A stretch of DNA of 47,440 bases from an uncultured Prevotellaceae bacterium (lineage in GTDB: Bacteria; Bacteroidota; Bacteroidia; Bacteroidales; UBA932), in the NCBI GenBank assembly GCA_947166905.1, contig CAMVFZ010000015.1, positions 1 through 47,440 on the forward strand, written 5' to 3'. Positions 18,401 through 25,370 of this stretch are shown one piece after another; the stretch's first letter is position 1, and each line of letters begins with the position of its first letter. The position numbers and the translations under genes were made by a program. The notes below the pieces were generated by a model that was not told the DNA's origin, searched no databases, and saw only the letters and a list, made by a program, of their open reading frames with translations.

Positions 18401-18586
18401 AGCCAGGCGGTCCAGCTCCTTTAGGATACGGTTTTTCATTTCTCCCGTAGCCTTGTTGGTAAAGGTCACGGCAAGTATATGACGATAAGCGTACCTGTCG
18501 TCCGACTGCAGCAAAAGCCTGATGTATGTCTTTGCAAGGTTGTAGGTCTTACCGGAACCTGCACTGGCGCGTAGTAGCTTTATCAT
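15482..18586 (-). CDS. addA: AddA-like UvrD helicase/nuclease
   Basis: The 1034-residue protein is the helicase-nuclease subunit of an AddAB/RecBCD-type complex that resects double-strand breaks. Helicase motifs in order are: Walker A ASAGSGKTYNLA (about residues 8-19), AVTFTNKATGEM, LLDEFQDTS, LLVGDVKQSIYRWRGGD, VRIMTIHKAKGLEFPYLIYP and FYVAMTRA. The C-terminal PD-(D/E)XK nuclease appears intact: LKGIVMHKIL, RPDRVV, VVDYKFG and a final AAQVRRY. Residues about 912-949, just before the nuclease strands, are an insertion made by two repeat elements (see the separate entries). The start overlaps the addB stop by 4 bp (ATGA). Function is assigned from motifs and from the neighbouring AddB-like gene. 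Confidence 0.92.
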   Translation of the reverse strand: MIKLLRASAGSGKTYNLAKTYIRLLLQSDDRYAYRHILAVTFTNKATGEMKNRILKELDRLAHNPDKSPYIKEFAPAFGGVEKVQKRAAALLKDILHDYSAFSVSTIDKFFQQALRAFARELGQFSSYQVELDKESLVRESADRILESIGTGEVPSDVRNWLRESLMDQLGQKGRMSLDKAMDGVVKQLKSDEMRSVMELHSLRPEEVFSRDYLKAVRRECAEIVKSFRGKVSDAASKVLEGMRAAGLDYSDFSGNFKLASLEKSVADGAVFPTEAFLRRSEEPEKWFNKGKLNLVPAAEATMAAPFAELRQLFQGKDFIQYNTAGILASQVFTLGLALELEKEYKALADEKNVICLDDSNLTLRDIIAGSDAPFIYEKLGVRFQNFLLDEFQDTSTIQWENFRPLLAESDANGGSNLLVGDVKQSIYRWRGGDWTLLDRGVKARFPNADDTEKLRENWRSLPEIVDFNNKLFDFAARVLDGEMGGNLVQGIYAGSGQVPCTPEDAPGYVKCTFCESQDEELPQVLESIEAAREAGASYGQIAVLVRKNDQGSEVAAFLADNGIPVISDDSMDVKSSVTVRRLVSLMSCMDNEADAVNRYLAENLEIKLPAAYDSLYSLAEELLRELRSVNEELFDSEVLYIQSFMDVLLTWSSSNGNSLSGFLKYWDGEKPKIASPDGIDAVRIMTIHKAKGLEFPYLIYPFAGEENLFKATGRWCVPDQEAGASKLVSKGIFNVNLSSKSADTVFAGQFKTEEQLQFVDAINTFYVAMTRAVKVLHTIAVKPAKPDAVKCFADILYAFTRDFGSEHGRMYSFAPMPDQAGKLLPITFRSWSLRGRMRSTGTGTEVFSSEEVARLKGIVMHKILADVTVASDLPSAVDRAVATGLVEPAQAPAYLSMLQSKLAEVSDYHWFDEISPLAPLGRNDKDVATGDKIRPEAVGVWGSVSPSIDNSDSRQTVLNEVGIIDSDGGLHRPDRVVIGPDGDVTVVDYKFGSDHPGYAAQVRRYCALYRSLGYASVKGYLWFVASSIVTPVE
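15739..15804 (-). repeat. double-hairpin repeat A, copy 1 (inside addA)
   Basis: A ~65-bp element nearly identical to the copy in polA at 24379-24444 (three mismatches over the 64 bases from 15741). It contains two perfect hairpins: arms 15746-15752/15756-15762 (GGGGGAG/CTCCCCC) and arms 15770-15776/15780-15786 (TACGGCC/GGCCGTA), each with a 3-base loop. It is read in frame as part of AddA, giving the peptide core KIRPEAVGVWG. Confidence 0.9.
15811..15850 (-). repeat. second repeat-like insertion B inside addA
   Basis: This ~40-base segment has short outer inverted arms (ATTTC/GAAAT) around a GC-rich centre and is translated as EISPLAPLGRNDK. Its base composition, its peptide and its position directly beside repeat A suggest a second kind of dispersed small element. 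It occurs once in this window, so its repeat nature is inferred from resemblance to intergenic repeats known to me from other gut bacterial genomes, not shown here. Confidence 0.5.
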
Positions 18587-21417
18587 CGGCCGCAGATGTT
18601 TTTAAAATCACAATAAGCGCAGGTATGCTCCCTGTCCTCCGTGCGCACGAAGGGTACACCGGGCCCGGCAATCTCTTTCAAAAGGCCGCTCAGCCTCTCC
18701 TTCATTATATCGCAGAACTCTTGGCTCAGCGGTGCCTGCTCTATCCCGGAAGTAAAGAGCTTCTGGGTAGGATAGATGCAGTTGACAACCCTGGTCCCTG
18801 AGGGGATATGCCTGGATATCAGCATATCGTACAGGAAGAGCTGCAGGGCTATCTTGGGGCGCTTGGAGTTGTCGTCGCCAAAAAGTTTGTCGGCCACGGC
18901 GGCCGCATTTTCATCCGTTATGTTAACGTCCTCTGAATTGGTATGGCCGGTCTTGTAGTCCACTACACGAACCGTACCATCCGCCAGACGCTCAAGCCTG
19001 TCTATCCTGCCATAGAACTTATAGCCGTCAAACTCCCAGGTCTCTGGCAGCTCAAGGCCCAGCAACTGTATATCACCCTTATCCTTAACTAGTTGAAGGT
19101 CAATCTCCAACGTCTTGTCTACATACTCCAGGATTATATCCTCCAACACAAGGTTTCGGCCCGATACCTCTATGGTATGAACCTTCTGCTTAACCTGGTC
19201 GTCCGCTATTGCACGTATGCGCTCCTTGTCCTTTTTGACCGATTGCAAATAATTGACAGTAAGCCTTTTACCCGGGGCGACTTCATACAGCTTCTGCATG
19301 ATGCCATGGTAAATGTCTCCGAACATTCCGGCATCCATACTCTCCGCAACCTCTTCTTCCGGTTCAAGACGCAGCACATAGGCATAGTAGAACTGCGCTG
19401 GACATGCAAGATACTTTTGCAGGGCGCTGGCAGATAACTGATGGTCCTTGAGACGAGCTTCCATATCGTCCGGCTTGGCTATAGTCTGCTCTTCCTGGAC
19501 TGTATGCAGGTCCGCCGATGCCGTATAAGTGTTTATCGGCAGGCGGAAGTGATAACGGAGTTGCTTGATATACCGGCTTTCCTCTCCGGTGACGATGCCT
19601 TCAGTGCGGGTATCATAGAGTAGCCATACCTTGCCGGCACGGCAAATCATCCTGTAAAAATAATAAGCCCAAATGGCATCCTGGAACTCGTAGGTAGGCA
19701 GGCCGAAGGCTTTGCGCAGCTGCGGCGGCACAAAAGAAGCGCTGACATTATGGCGCGGGAAGACGCCCTCGTTGCAAGACAGCAGTATGACGGTGCCAAA
19801 ATCCAGCGCGCGGGTCTCAAGCGGGCCCATTATCTGCAATCCGGCCAGAGGCTCACCCTCAAGCGGAACGCTCTGGACGGCAAGAAGCTGCCCAAGAAGG
19901 CGCACATAAGTTGCCGGCATTACGGCCAGGTCCTTGCCTTTAAGGCGCAGTACGCAGGAGAGCCAGCGCCATGCGAACTCTACCTCCGCCGCAAGATCCT
20001 TGTCTTCAAGCATCTTTGGAGCAAGAATACGCAAAACGCCTTCCAGATAATCTGCAAAGTCCTTTATTCCACTGGCCGATGCCGCCTTGGGGTCTTTCAC
20101 AACCGGGCGGAAGATTTGCTGGAGGATGGGGCCGCAATCGGCAAAATCCTCTTGCGGAACATAGTAATTGGCTGCGCTTTTAAGCTTTTGAACCGCCTCT
20201 TTTTCCTGGTCAGTCAGCACAAGTTTCACAAGCCCGCCGGATAAGATATTCCAGACGTATTTATGATAGAAGTACCACTTTCCGCCGGTCTGGCGCAGAT
20301 GCAGCTGAAGCATGGTAACCTCGTGCATCAGGGCATGTATACGGCTACCCTGAAGGGGTAGGCCCATTGTTACATTAACCTCACCGACGGAATCCGGAAT
20401 GGAATTCAGAACCGGGAGAAGCATATTCTCGTCCGGAATCACTATGGCGGTGTCTTCCGGGGCGCCCAGCATTTCCGGCAGCAGTTTTGCCTGGCCTGCG
20501 GCCGACGGTACGGCTACCACATTTACCTGCGGTACGCCATCCAGTGGCTCAAGTTTCCAGGTCATAGGGAAAACCGCCACATTGTCTTCCATGAAGAAAG
20601 AAGAGCGATTGCTCTTATCACGGATCATTTCTCCGCAGTAATCCCAGCAGAATTCGGCCATGCGGGCGTCGCGCAAGCGTTTCATTACCAGGCGCTCGCA
20701 CTCGTTCAGTGCATTGAGTCCAACAAATACGAAGCTCTTGCTGCGCGGGAAGGCCGCTGCAGTGATGTCTGGCGCACTTCCGGCCTTGAAGGCTTCTGCC
20801 ACGCTGCGGTACATCATGCCGTCGTAGGCCATACCCTTGGCTGTCAGCAGCTCATTGTACTGCCTGTAAAGCGGCAGCAGTATATTCCAAAGGCCCAGGA
20901 ACTTGGCTTTGTAAGATGGCCGGTCACTGCCAGCCATGACGTCATGCCCGGGCATCCCCCTGAAGTGGGACAGGAACTGCTCTATCGCCTCACGCTGCTC
21001 GGGCGACAAATACTCATAAGTATCCTCGATGGACTTGAAATCCGCAACGTTGGTAAAAAGCTGCTGCGGATCTACAAGATACTTGTCGACATCGGAAAAA
21101 TCGGACAGTATGACATCGCCCCAGAAGATGAAGTCATCAAGAGGTTCCGCCGTGGGATAGAGGCCTTTATATACGTCGTAGAGTTCCAGAAGCAGGGACA
21201 CCTTGTCCGCAACCGGACGGCCGTACAGACGGCCGAAGAAATCGGCAACGGTTAGCATCTGGGGTTCTATCAGGGGGGCAGTGCCGCGGGCGGCCACAAG
21301 CGTACGCAAGTGCTTGGTAAAGAACACTATGGAACGCCTGTTAGGGAATACCAGACACCTGTCCGATATTCCTTCCTGCAGATAATGCCGGGCTACCTGA
21401 TAGAGAAAAGGTGTCAT
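18583..21417 (-). CDS. addB: AddB-like PD-(D/E)XK nuclease subunit
   Basis: The 944-residue protein is the AddB-like partner of the downstream helicase. The N-terminus (LVFPNRRSIVFFTKHL) corresponds to the degenerate, inactive helicase domain of AddB without a Walker A lysine. The C-terminal nuclease domain contains GDIYHGIMQKLYE, FYGRIDRLERL and VVDYKTG. A four-cysteine iron-sulfur cluster is indicated by YLACPAQF near residue 665 and the terminal CAYCDFKNIC, with the same C-x2-C-x5-C spacing as in AddB. It begins 10 bp after rsmG ends and overlaps addA by 4 bp, so the two subunits are translationally coupled. Confidence 0.9.
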   Translation of the reverse strand: MTPFLYQVARHYLQEGISDRCLVFPNRRSIVFFTKHLRTLVAARGTAPLIEPQMLTVADFFGRLYGRPVADKVSLLLELYDVYKGLYPTAEPLDDFIFWGDVILSDFSDVDKYLVDPQQLFTNVADFKSIEDTYEYLSPEQREAIEQFLSHFRGMPGHDVMAGSDRPSYKAKFLGLWNILLPLYRQYNELLTAKGMAYDGMMYRSVAEAFKAGSAPDITAAAFPRSKSFVFVGLNALNECERLVMKRLRDARMAEFCWDYCGEMIRDKSNRSSFFMEDNVAVFPMTWKLEPLDGVPQVNVVAVPSAAGQAKLLPEMLGAPEDTAIVIPDENMLLPVLNSIPDSVGEVNVTMGLPLQGSRIHALMHEVTMLQLHLRQTGGKWYFYHKYVWNILSGGLVKLVLTDQEKEAVQKLKSAANYYVPQEDFADCGPILQQIFRPVVKDPKAASASGIKDFADYLEGVLRILAPKMLEDKDLAAEVEFAWRWLSCVLRLKGKDLAVMPATYVRLLGQLLAVQSVPLEGEPLAGLQIMGPLETRALDFGTVILLSCNEGVFPRHNVSASFVPPQLRKAFGLPTYEFQDAIWAYYFYRMICRAGKVWLLYDTRTEGIVTGEESRYIKQLRYHFRLPINTYTASADLHTVQEEQTIAKPDDMEARLKDHQLSASALQKYLACPAQFYYAYVLRLEPEEEVAESMDAGMFGDIYHGIMQKLYEVAPGKRLTVNYLQSVKKDKERIRAIADDQVKQKVHTIEVSGRNLVLEDIILEYVDKTLEIDLQLVKDKGDIQLLGLELPETWEFDGYKFYGRIDRLERLADGTVRVVDYKTGHTNSEDVNITDENAAAVADKLFGDDNSKRPKIALQLFLYDMLISRHIPSGTRVVNCIYPTQKLFTSGIEQAPLSQEFCDIMKERLSGLLKEIAGPGVPFVRTEDREHTCAYCDFKNICGR

Positions 21418-21427
21418 TATAAAGGGC

Positions 21428-22093
21428 TTATTTCTTAATGTCTACCAGCCACTTTTCGTCAAAATACTCGCCGCTAAGGGCGCCAAAGACAGGCCATACG
21501 CCAATGCCGGCAGTCTTAAGTTTGAATCGCGCTGCCAGCTCCCCTATTTCCGTGGCTATGTCTCCGCCACGAAGATAAAGGATGCGGCCAGTGTAAAGGT
21601 CTTTCACCCAGGGATAAAAGTCTGTAAGGGAGGCTACGGCGCGGGATACCACATAATCGTACTTCTGCGGCAGGCTCTCTGCGCGGGCGTTCACGATCTG
21701 CACGTTGTCAAGGTTCAAGGCCTTTGAAACGGCACCTGCAACTATTGTTTTTTTACCCACGGAATCGCAGAGGGTAAACTGAGCCTTAGGGAAGAAAACG
21801 GCCAGCGGGATTCCCGGAAAGCCTCCACCGGTGCCAACGTCCAGCACCGTCACTCCCCCGTTACGCCAGACTTCATATTCCTGCGGCAGGGACTCTTTCA
21901 GATAAACTGCTATGGCAAGTGAATGCAGGACATGGTGCTCATACAAACCATCCATATCCTTACGGGAAATAACATTTATCTTGGAATTCCAATCCCTGTA
22001 TAGGGTATCCATTGCAGCGAAACGCTCCCGGGCAAGGCTATCCATCGACCCAAGCAGCCGGGTAACGATATTCTCAAATTCCTGATATGTCAT
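21428..22093 (-). CDS. rsmG: 16S rRNA (guanine-527-N7)-methyltransferase
   Basis: Starting at 22093 gives 221 residues, the usual RsmG (GidB) size, and a 4-bp overlap with the sigma-factor stop; the longer open frame upstream lies inside the sigma gene. The protein has WNSKINVISRKDMDGLYEHHVLHSL, the SAM-binding VLDVGTGGGFPGIPLAVFFP, TLCDSVGKK and ARAESLPQKYDYVVSRAVA. RsmG makes m7G527 in 16S rRNA. Its location between a sigma factor and addB is not the classical mnmG-rsmG arrangement. Confidence 0.95.
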   Translation of the reverse strand: MTYQEFENIVTRLLGSMDSLARERFAAMDTLYRDWNSKINVISRKDMDGLYEHHVLHSLAIAVYLKESLPQEYEVWRNGGVTVLDVGTGGGFPGIPLAVFFPKAQFTLCDSVGKKTIVAGAVSKALNLDNVQIVNARAESLPQKYDYVVSRAVASLTDFYPWVKDLYTGRILYLRGGDIATEIGELAARFKLKTAGIGVWPVFGALSGEYFDEKWLVDIKK

Positions 22094-22701
22094 AAGTCCT
22101 GGTCCTCCTCTGCCATTCGCTTGATAACCAAGGCTTTGGCTCTTTTTATACGGGTTTTTACAGTATTGATGGGAAGTTGGGTTTTGACGGCAATCTCTTT
22201 GTAGCCAAGATTGTCTATGAAGCAAAATTTTGCCACCTCCCGATAAAGCTCCGGCAAGGCCTCTACGCAATCCAGGAAGCTCTCGTGATCCTGACTGCCG
22301 ATGACCTCTTCTTCCGGACTGTCATCGTCCGATGCAATATCCACATGTTCCAAGGCAGAATAATCGATGGTCAGGCGCACAGACTTGTGGGTACGCGCCT
22401 TTTCATGGGAGAGATGGTCGAAGGCAGTGTTGCGGGCAATGCGGAACAGCCATGTAGAAAAGTGGTTGTCGTCTTTATACGTAGACAGCTGCTTGAAGGC
22501 TTTTGCAAAACTTTCCATGCAGATGTCTTCTATCTCTACCTCGTCCTTAATGTATCTGGCCACATGGGAGCGCACACCCTTGTTATACCTTGTATAAAGG
22601 GTGTAAAACGCAGCCTGGGACATTGCAGAATCGTTACCAAGAGCTGCCTTGATAAGATCGGCCTCCTCCCAATCAGTGAGCTTCGAGCCAGTTTTTACCA
22701 T
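22090..22701 (-). CDS. sigma-70 family (ECF-like) RNA polymerase sigma factor
   Basis: The 203-residue protein has region 2 (about residues 34-105: AFYTLYTRYNKGVRSHVARY, EDICMESFAKAFKQ, FSTWLFRIARNTAFDHL) and region 4 (about 140-195: LPELYREVAKFCFIDNLGYKEIA, then INTVKTRIKRAKALV). There is no region 1 or 3, as in ECF-type sigma factors. No anti-sigma gene is adjacent. Its first 29 bases overlap the end of polA in another frame; no nearer good start is visible. Co-transcription with polA, rsmG and addBA suggests a link to DNA stress or growth control, but this is inference. Confidence 0.9.
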   Translation of the reverse strand: MVKTGSKLTDWEEADLIKAALGNDSAMSQAAFYTLYTRYNKGVRSHVARYIKDEVEIEDICMESFAKAFKQLSTYKDDNHFSTWLFRIARNTAFDHLSHEKARTHKSVRLTIDYSALEHVDIASDDDSPEEEVIGSQDHESFLDCVEALPELYREVAKFCFIDNLGYKEIAVKTQLPINTVKTRIKRAKALVIKRMAEEDQDL

Positions 22702-25312
22702 AATTACATTCTACCGTCAGCGGAACAGACAAAGATATAACATTTTCCATTTCTTCCTTCACAAGAGCCTGAAGAATTTCTTTCTCGGCGGCCAGGGTGT
22801 CGAACAAAAGTTCGTCATGGATCTGCAGCACCATGCGGCTGGCCAGACCTTCCTTCTGCATACGGCGGTCTACGCTTATCATGGCCAGCTTGATGATATC
22901 GGCGGCCGTGCCCTGGATGGGGGCGTTCACCGCGTTGCGCTCCGCCAGCTCGCGCATGGTCTTGTTGGCAGAGTTAATCAGCGGCAGATAGCGTCTGCGG
23001 CCGAACATGGTCTTTACAAAACCGTCCTTGCGCGCCCCTTCCTTGCAGGCCTCTATGAATTCAGAAACCTTGGGGAAGGCGGCAAAGTAGTCGTCGATTA
23101 TGCCTTTGGCCTCTGTGCGGGAGATATGCAGCCGCTGCGCCAGTCCAAAGGACGATATGCCGTATATAATTCCGAAGTTTGCCGTTTTGGCCACCCGTCT
23201 CTGGTCCGATGTCACCTCTTCTACCGGCACGCCATAGATTTTGGCCGCCGTGGCCGCATGTATATCCTGTCCCTGGCGGAAGGCCTCCATCATGTGGGGA
23301 TCGCCGCTCAGATGGGCCATTATACGCAGCTCTATCTGGGAATAATCGGCCGATAGTATTACGCCATCCGGCGTCCCGGGCACGAAGGCCTTGCGGATCT
23401 GCATACCACGCTCAGTGCGGATGGGGATGTTTTGCAGGTTGGGATTTGAAGAAGACAACCTGCCGGTTGCGGTGAGCGCCTGGTTGAAGGTTGTGTGGAT
23501 GCGACCGTCCTTAGGGGATATGTATCCCGGAAGGGGATCTATATAAGTGGACAGCAGCTTTTTAGCCGCCCTGTATTCAAGGATTTCGCCGATGATTGGA
23601 TGGCGGTCGTACAGCTCCTGCAGAGTAGTTTCATCTGTGGAATAGCTGCCGCGGGCGCTCTTCTTGGCCTTGGGGTCAAGCTTAAGTTTATCAAAGAGTA
23701 CGTCGCCAACCTGTTTGGGGGATGATATGTTAAGGGTGGGCTCGCCCGCAAGCTCGCGTACGCGGCCTTCGTGCAGGGCGATTTCGCCCCGCAGCCCCTC
23801 TGCAAACTCTTCCAGGGATGCCACGTCTACCTTCACACCCTCGCGTTCCATCTTGCCAAGGACAAGGGCAAGGGGCTCTTCCATATCGGCATACAAAAAG
23901 TCTAAAGAACTTTCTCTGAGGAGTTTAGCTACAGCCGGGCCAAGAATCGAGCACAGCGCCGCAGTACGCTGCGCGGCCTCGTCTTCCTCTTTGCTGATGT
24001 CGGCAAAGAGGCCGCCCTCGCCCACCGGCTCTTCGTTCATATTGATACCAAGAAGGCTTGCAGCCAGAACCTCCGCGCTGTGATCCTGCTCCGGGTTCAC
24101 CAGGTAGTGCATAAGCTCGATGTCGTACAGACGGCCTTCCAGGGCCTTTCCGCCGGCAATCAGTTCATTGCGCAGCTTCTTGAGGCCGTAGCCGTACTTG
24201 GCTATGCCGGCGTCGGAGAGCAGCTGGGCCGGGACCTCGCCGTCGCAGACGGATATTGCGCCGTCCTTTGCCGTTGCCGCGCGAAGCAGCAGGCCCTCGG
24301 CATCGGACCAGCCAAGAGCCAGCATACTGCTGGCCTTGGCCATCTTCTGGAAGTCCTTGACTTCCAGAAGATTATATTCAATACTGGGGGAGACTCTCCC
24401 CCAAACCCCTACGGCCTCTGGCCGTATCCTGTCCCCTGTGGCAATAGCCCCCGAAATATGTTTCTTTAAGGAGCCGAACTCATATTTTTCAAAAAGATCT
24501 GCCACTTCAGGAGTATATACTCCGCTGCGCTCCAATTCTTTCAGGCCGATGTTTACGGGGACATCGGTCTTGATGGTAACAAGCTGATGGCTAAGGGCAA
24601 TATGGCCCTGCGCCTCGCGGAACATCTCCTGCTGGCGGGCGGAGAGTTCGTCGAGATGAGCGTAAATATTCTCTACGGTGCCGTACTTGGCAATGAACTT
24701 GGCGGCTCCTACCTCTCCGACGCCCTTTACTCCTGGCACGTTGTCGGACGAATCGCCGCAAAGGGTGAGCATCTCTATAACCTGCGACGGCTCGCTGATG
24801 CCGTATTTGGCGCATACCTCCGCCGGGCCGAAGACCTCGTCTTCTCCCCCGCCCTTTCCGGGCTTAAGCTGAAGGATATTCTTCTCTATCAGCTGGCCGT
24901 AGTCCTTGTCCGGGGTGACCATGTAAACCTGAAGGCTGTCGCTTGCAAACTTCTTGGCAACGGTGCCCACTACGTCATCGGCCTCGTAGCCCATCTCCAT
25001 CAGCACGGGTATGTTCATTGCCCCGCAAAGCTCCTTCAGGGGCTCCAGGGCATCGATTACCAGCTGCGGGGTCTCACCGCGGTTGGCCTTGTACTCGGGG
25101 TAAAGAGTGTTGCGGAAGGTGCCTCCCGGGGGGTCGAAGGCCACCGCAAGATGCGTGGGCTTCTCCCGGGCTATGAGCTCCAGAAGATACTTGGTAAAGC
25201 CGAAGAGTATAGACATATCGGCGCCCTTGGAATTGATCATAGGATGCCGCGCAAAGGCATAATACATCCTGAAGATCAGGGCATGGCCGTCGATTATATA
25301 GAGTTTATCCAT
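22673..25312 (-). CDS. polA: DNA polymerase I
   Basis: The 879-residue enzyme has a 5' nuclease domain (residues 1 to about 288: YIIDGHALIFR, GYEADDVVGT, TPDKDYGQL, LCGDSSDNVPGVKGVG). A degenerate 3'-5' exonuclease-like domain (about 312-480) follows, then the polymerase domain with motif A ILSADYSQIELR, motif B RRVAKTANFGIIYG and motif C QIHDELLFD. The proofreading acids are not visible: the usual FDTET position reads ALGWSDAEG, and HDMDSLA is replaced by HSAEVLA. Residues about 290-311, in the linker after the 5' nuclease domain, come from repeat A. It fills gaps and removes RNA primers. It heads the polA-sigma-rsmG-addB-addA operon. Confidence 0.97.
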   Translation of the reverse strand: MDKLYIIDGHALIFRMYYAFARHPMINSKGADMSILFGFTKYLLELIAREKPTHLAVAFDPPGGTFRNTLYPEYKANRGETPQLVIDALEPLKELCGAMNIPVLMEMGYEADDVVGTVAKKFASDSLQVYMVTPDKDYGQLIEKNILQLKPGKGGGEDEVFGPAEVCAKYGISEPSQVIEMLTLCGDSSDNVPGVKGVGEVGAAKFIAKYGTVENIYAHLDELSARQQEMFREAQGHIALSHQLVTIKTDVPVNIGLKELERSGVYTPEVADLFEKYEFGSLKKHISGAIATGDRIRPEAVGVWGRVSPSIEYNLLEVKDFQKMAKASSMLALGWSDAEGLLLRAATAKDGAISVCDGEVPAQLLSDAGIAKYGYGLKKLRNELIAGGKALEGRLYDIELMHYLVNPEQDHSAEVLAASLLGINMNEEPVGEGGLFADISKEEDEAAQRTAALCSILGPAVAKLLRESSLDFLYADMEEPLALVLGKMEREGVKVDVASLEEFAEGLRGEIALHEGRVRELAGEPTLNISSPKQVGDVLFDKLKLDPKAKKSARGSYSTDETTLQELYDRHPIIGEILEYRAAKKLLSTYIDPLPGYISPKDGRIHTTFNQALTATGRLSSSNPNLQNIPIRTERGMQIRKAFVPGTPDGVILSADYSQIELRIMAHLSGDPHMMEAFRQGQDIHAATAAKIYGVPVEEVTSDQRRVAKTANFGIIYGISSFGLAQRLHISRTEAKGIIDDYFAAFPKVSEFIEACKEGARKDGFVKTMFGRRRYLPLINSANKTMRELAERNAVNAPIQGTAADIIKLAMISVDRRMQKEGLASRMVLQIHDELLFDTLAAEKEILQALVKEEMENVISLSVPLTVECNYGKNWLEAH
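24379..24444 (-). repeat. double-hairpin repeat A, copy 2 (inside polA)
   Basis: This second copy of the element also found at 15739-15804 has hairpin arms 24386-24392/24396-24402 and 24410-24416/24420-24426. One difference from copy 1 extends the first stem, so both hairpins are conserved. It is read in frame in PolA as the peptide core RIRPEAVGVWG. Confidence 0.9.
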
Positions 25313-25318
25313 TTAACA

Positions 25319-25334
25319 CACTTTTCGAAAAGTG
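25319..25334. promoter_or_regulatory. 16-bp palindrome upstream of polA, proximal copy
   Basis: CACTTTTCGAAAAGTG is a perfect palindrome 6 bases before the polA start. A 14/16 copy lies 33 bp away at 25352-25367, on the other side of a putative -7 element. The arrangement looks like an operator pair; the lack of GC and of a T-tract argues against a terminator for the fimbrial operon. Confidence 0.5.
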
Positions 25335-25338
25335 ATAA

Positions 25339-25346
25339 CAAATATA
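25339..25346 (-). promoter_or_regulatory. possible -7 element of polA
   Basis: On the minus strand TATATTTG matches TAnnTTTG, 26 bases before the polA ATG. No TTG is found at -33; that position is occupied by the distal 16-bp palindrome (25352-25367). Confidence 0.45.
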
Positions 25347-25351
25347 GGAAA

Positions 25352-25367
25352 CACTTTTGGAAAAGCG
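25352..25367. promoter_or_regulatory. 16-bp imperfect palindrome upstream of polA, distal copy
   Basis: CACTTTTGGAAAAGCG differs at two positions from the perfect palindrome at 25319-25334. Centre-to-centre distance is 33 bp, about three helical turns, and it covers the expected -33 region of the polA promoter. Confidence 0.45.
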
Positions 25368-25370
25368 AAA

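Noticed and set aside
22094..22270. Longer N-terminus for RsmG
   Set aside because: It lies inside the sigma-factor gene; the start at 22093 gives the standard length and a 4-bp overlap.
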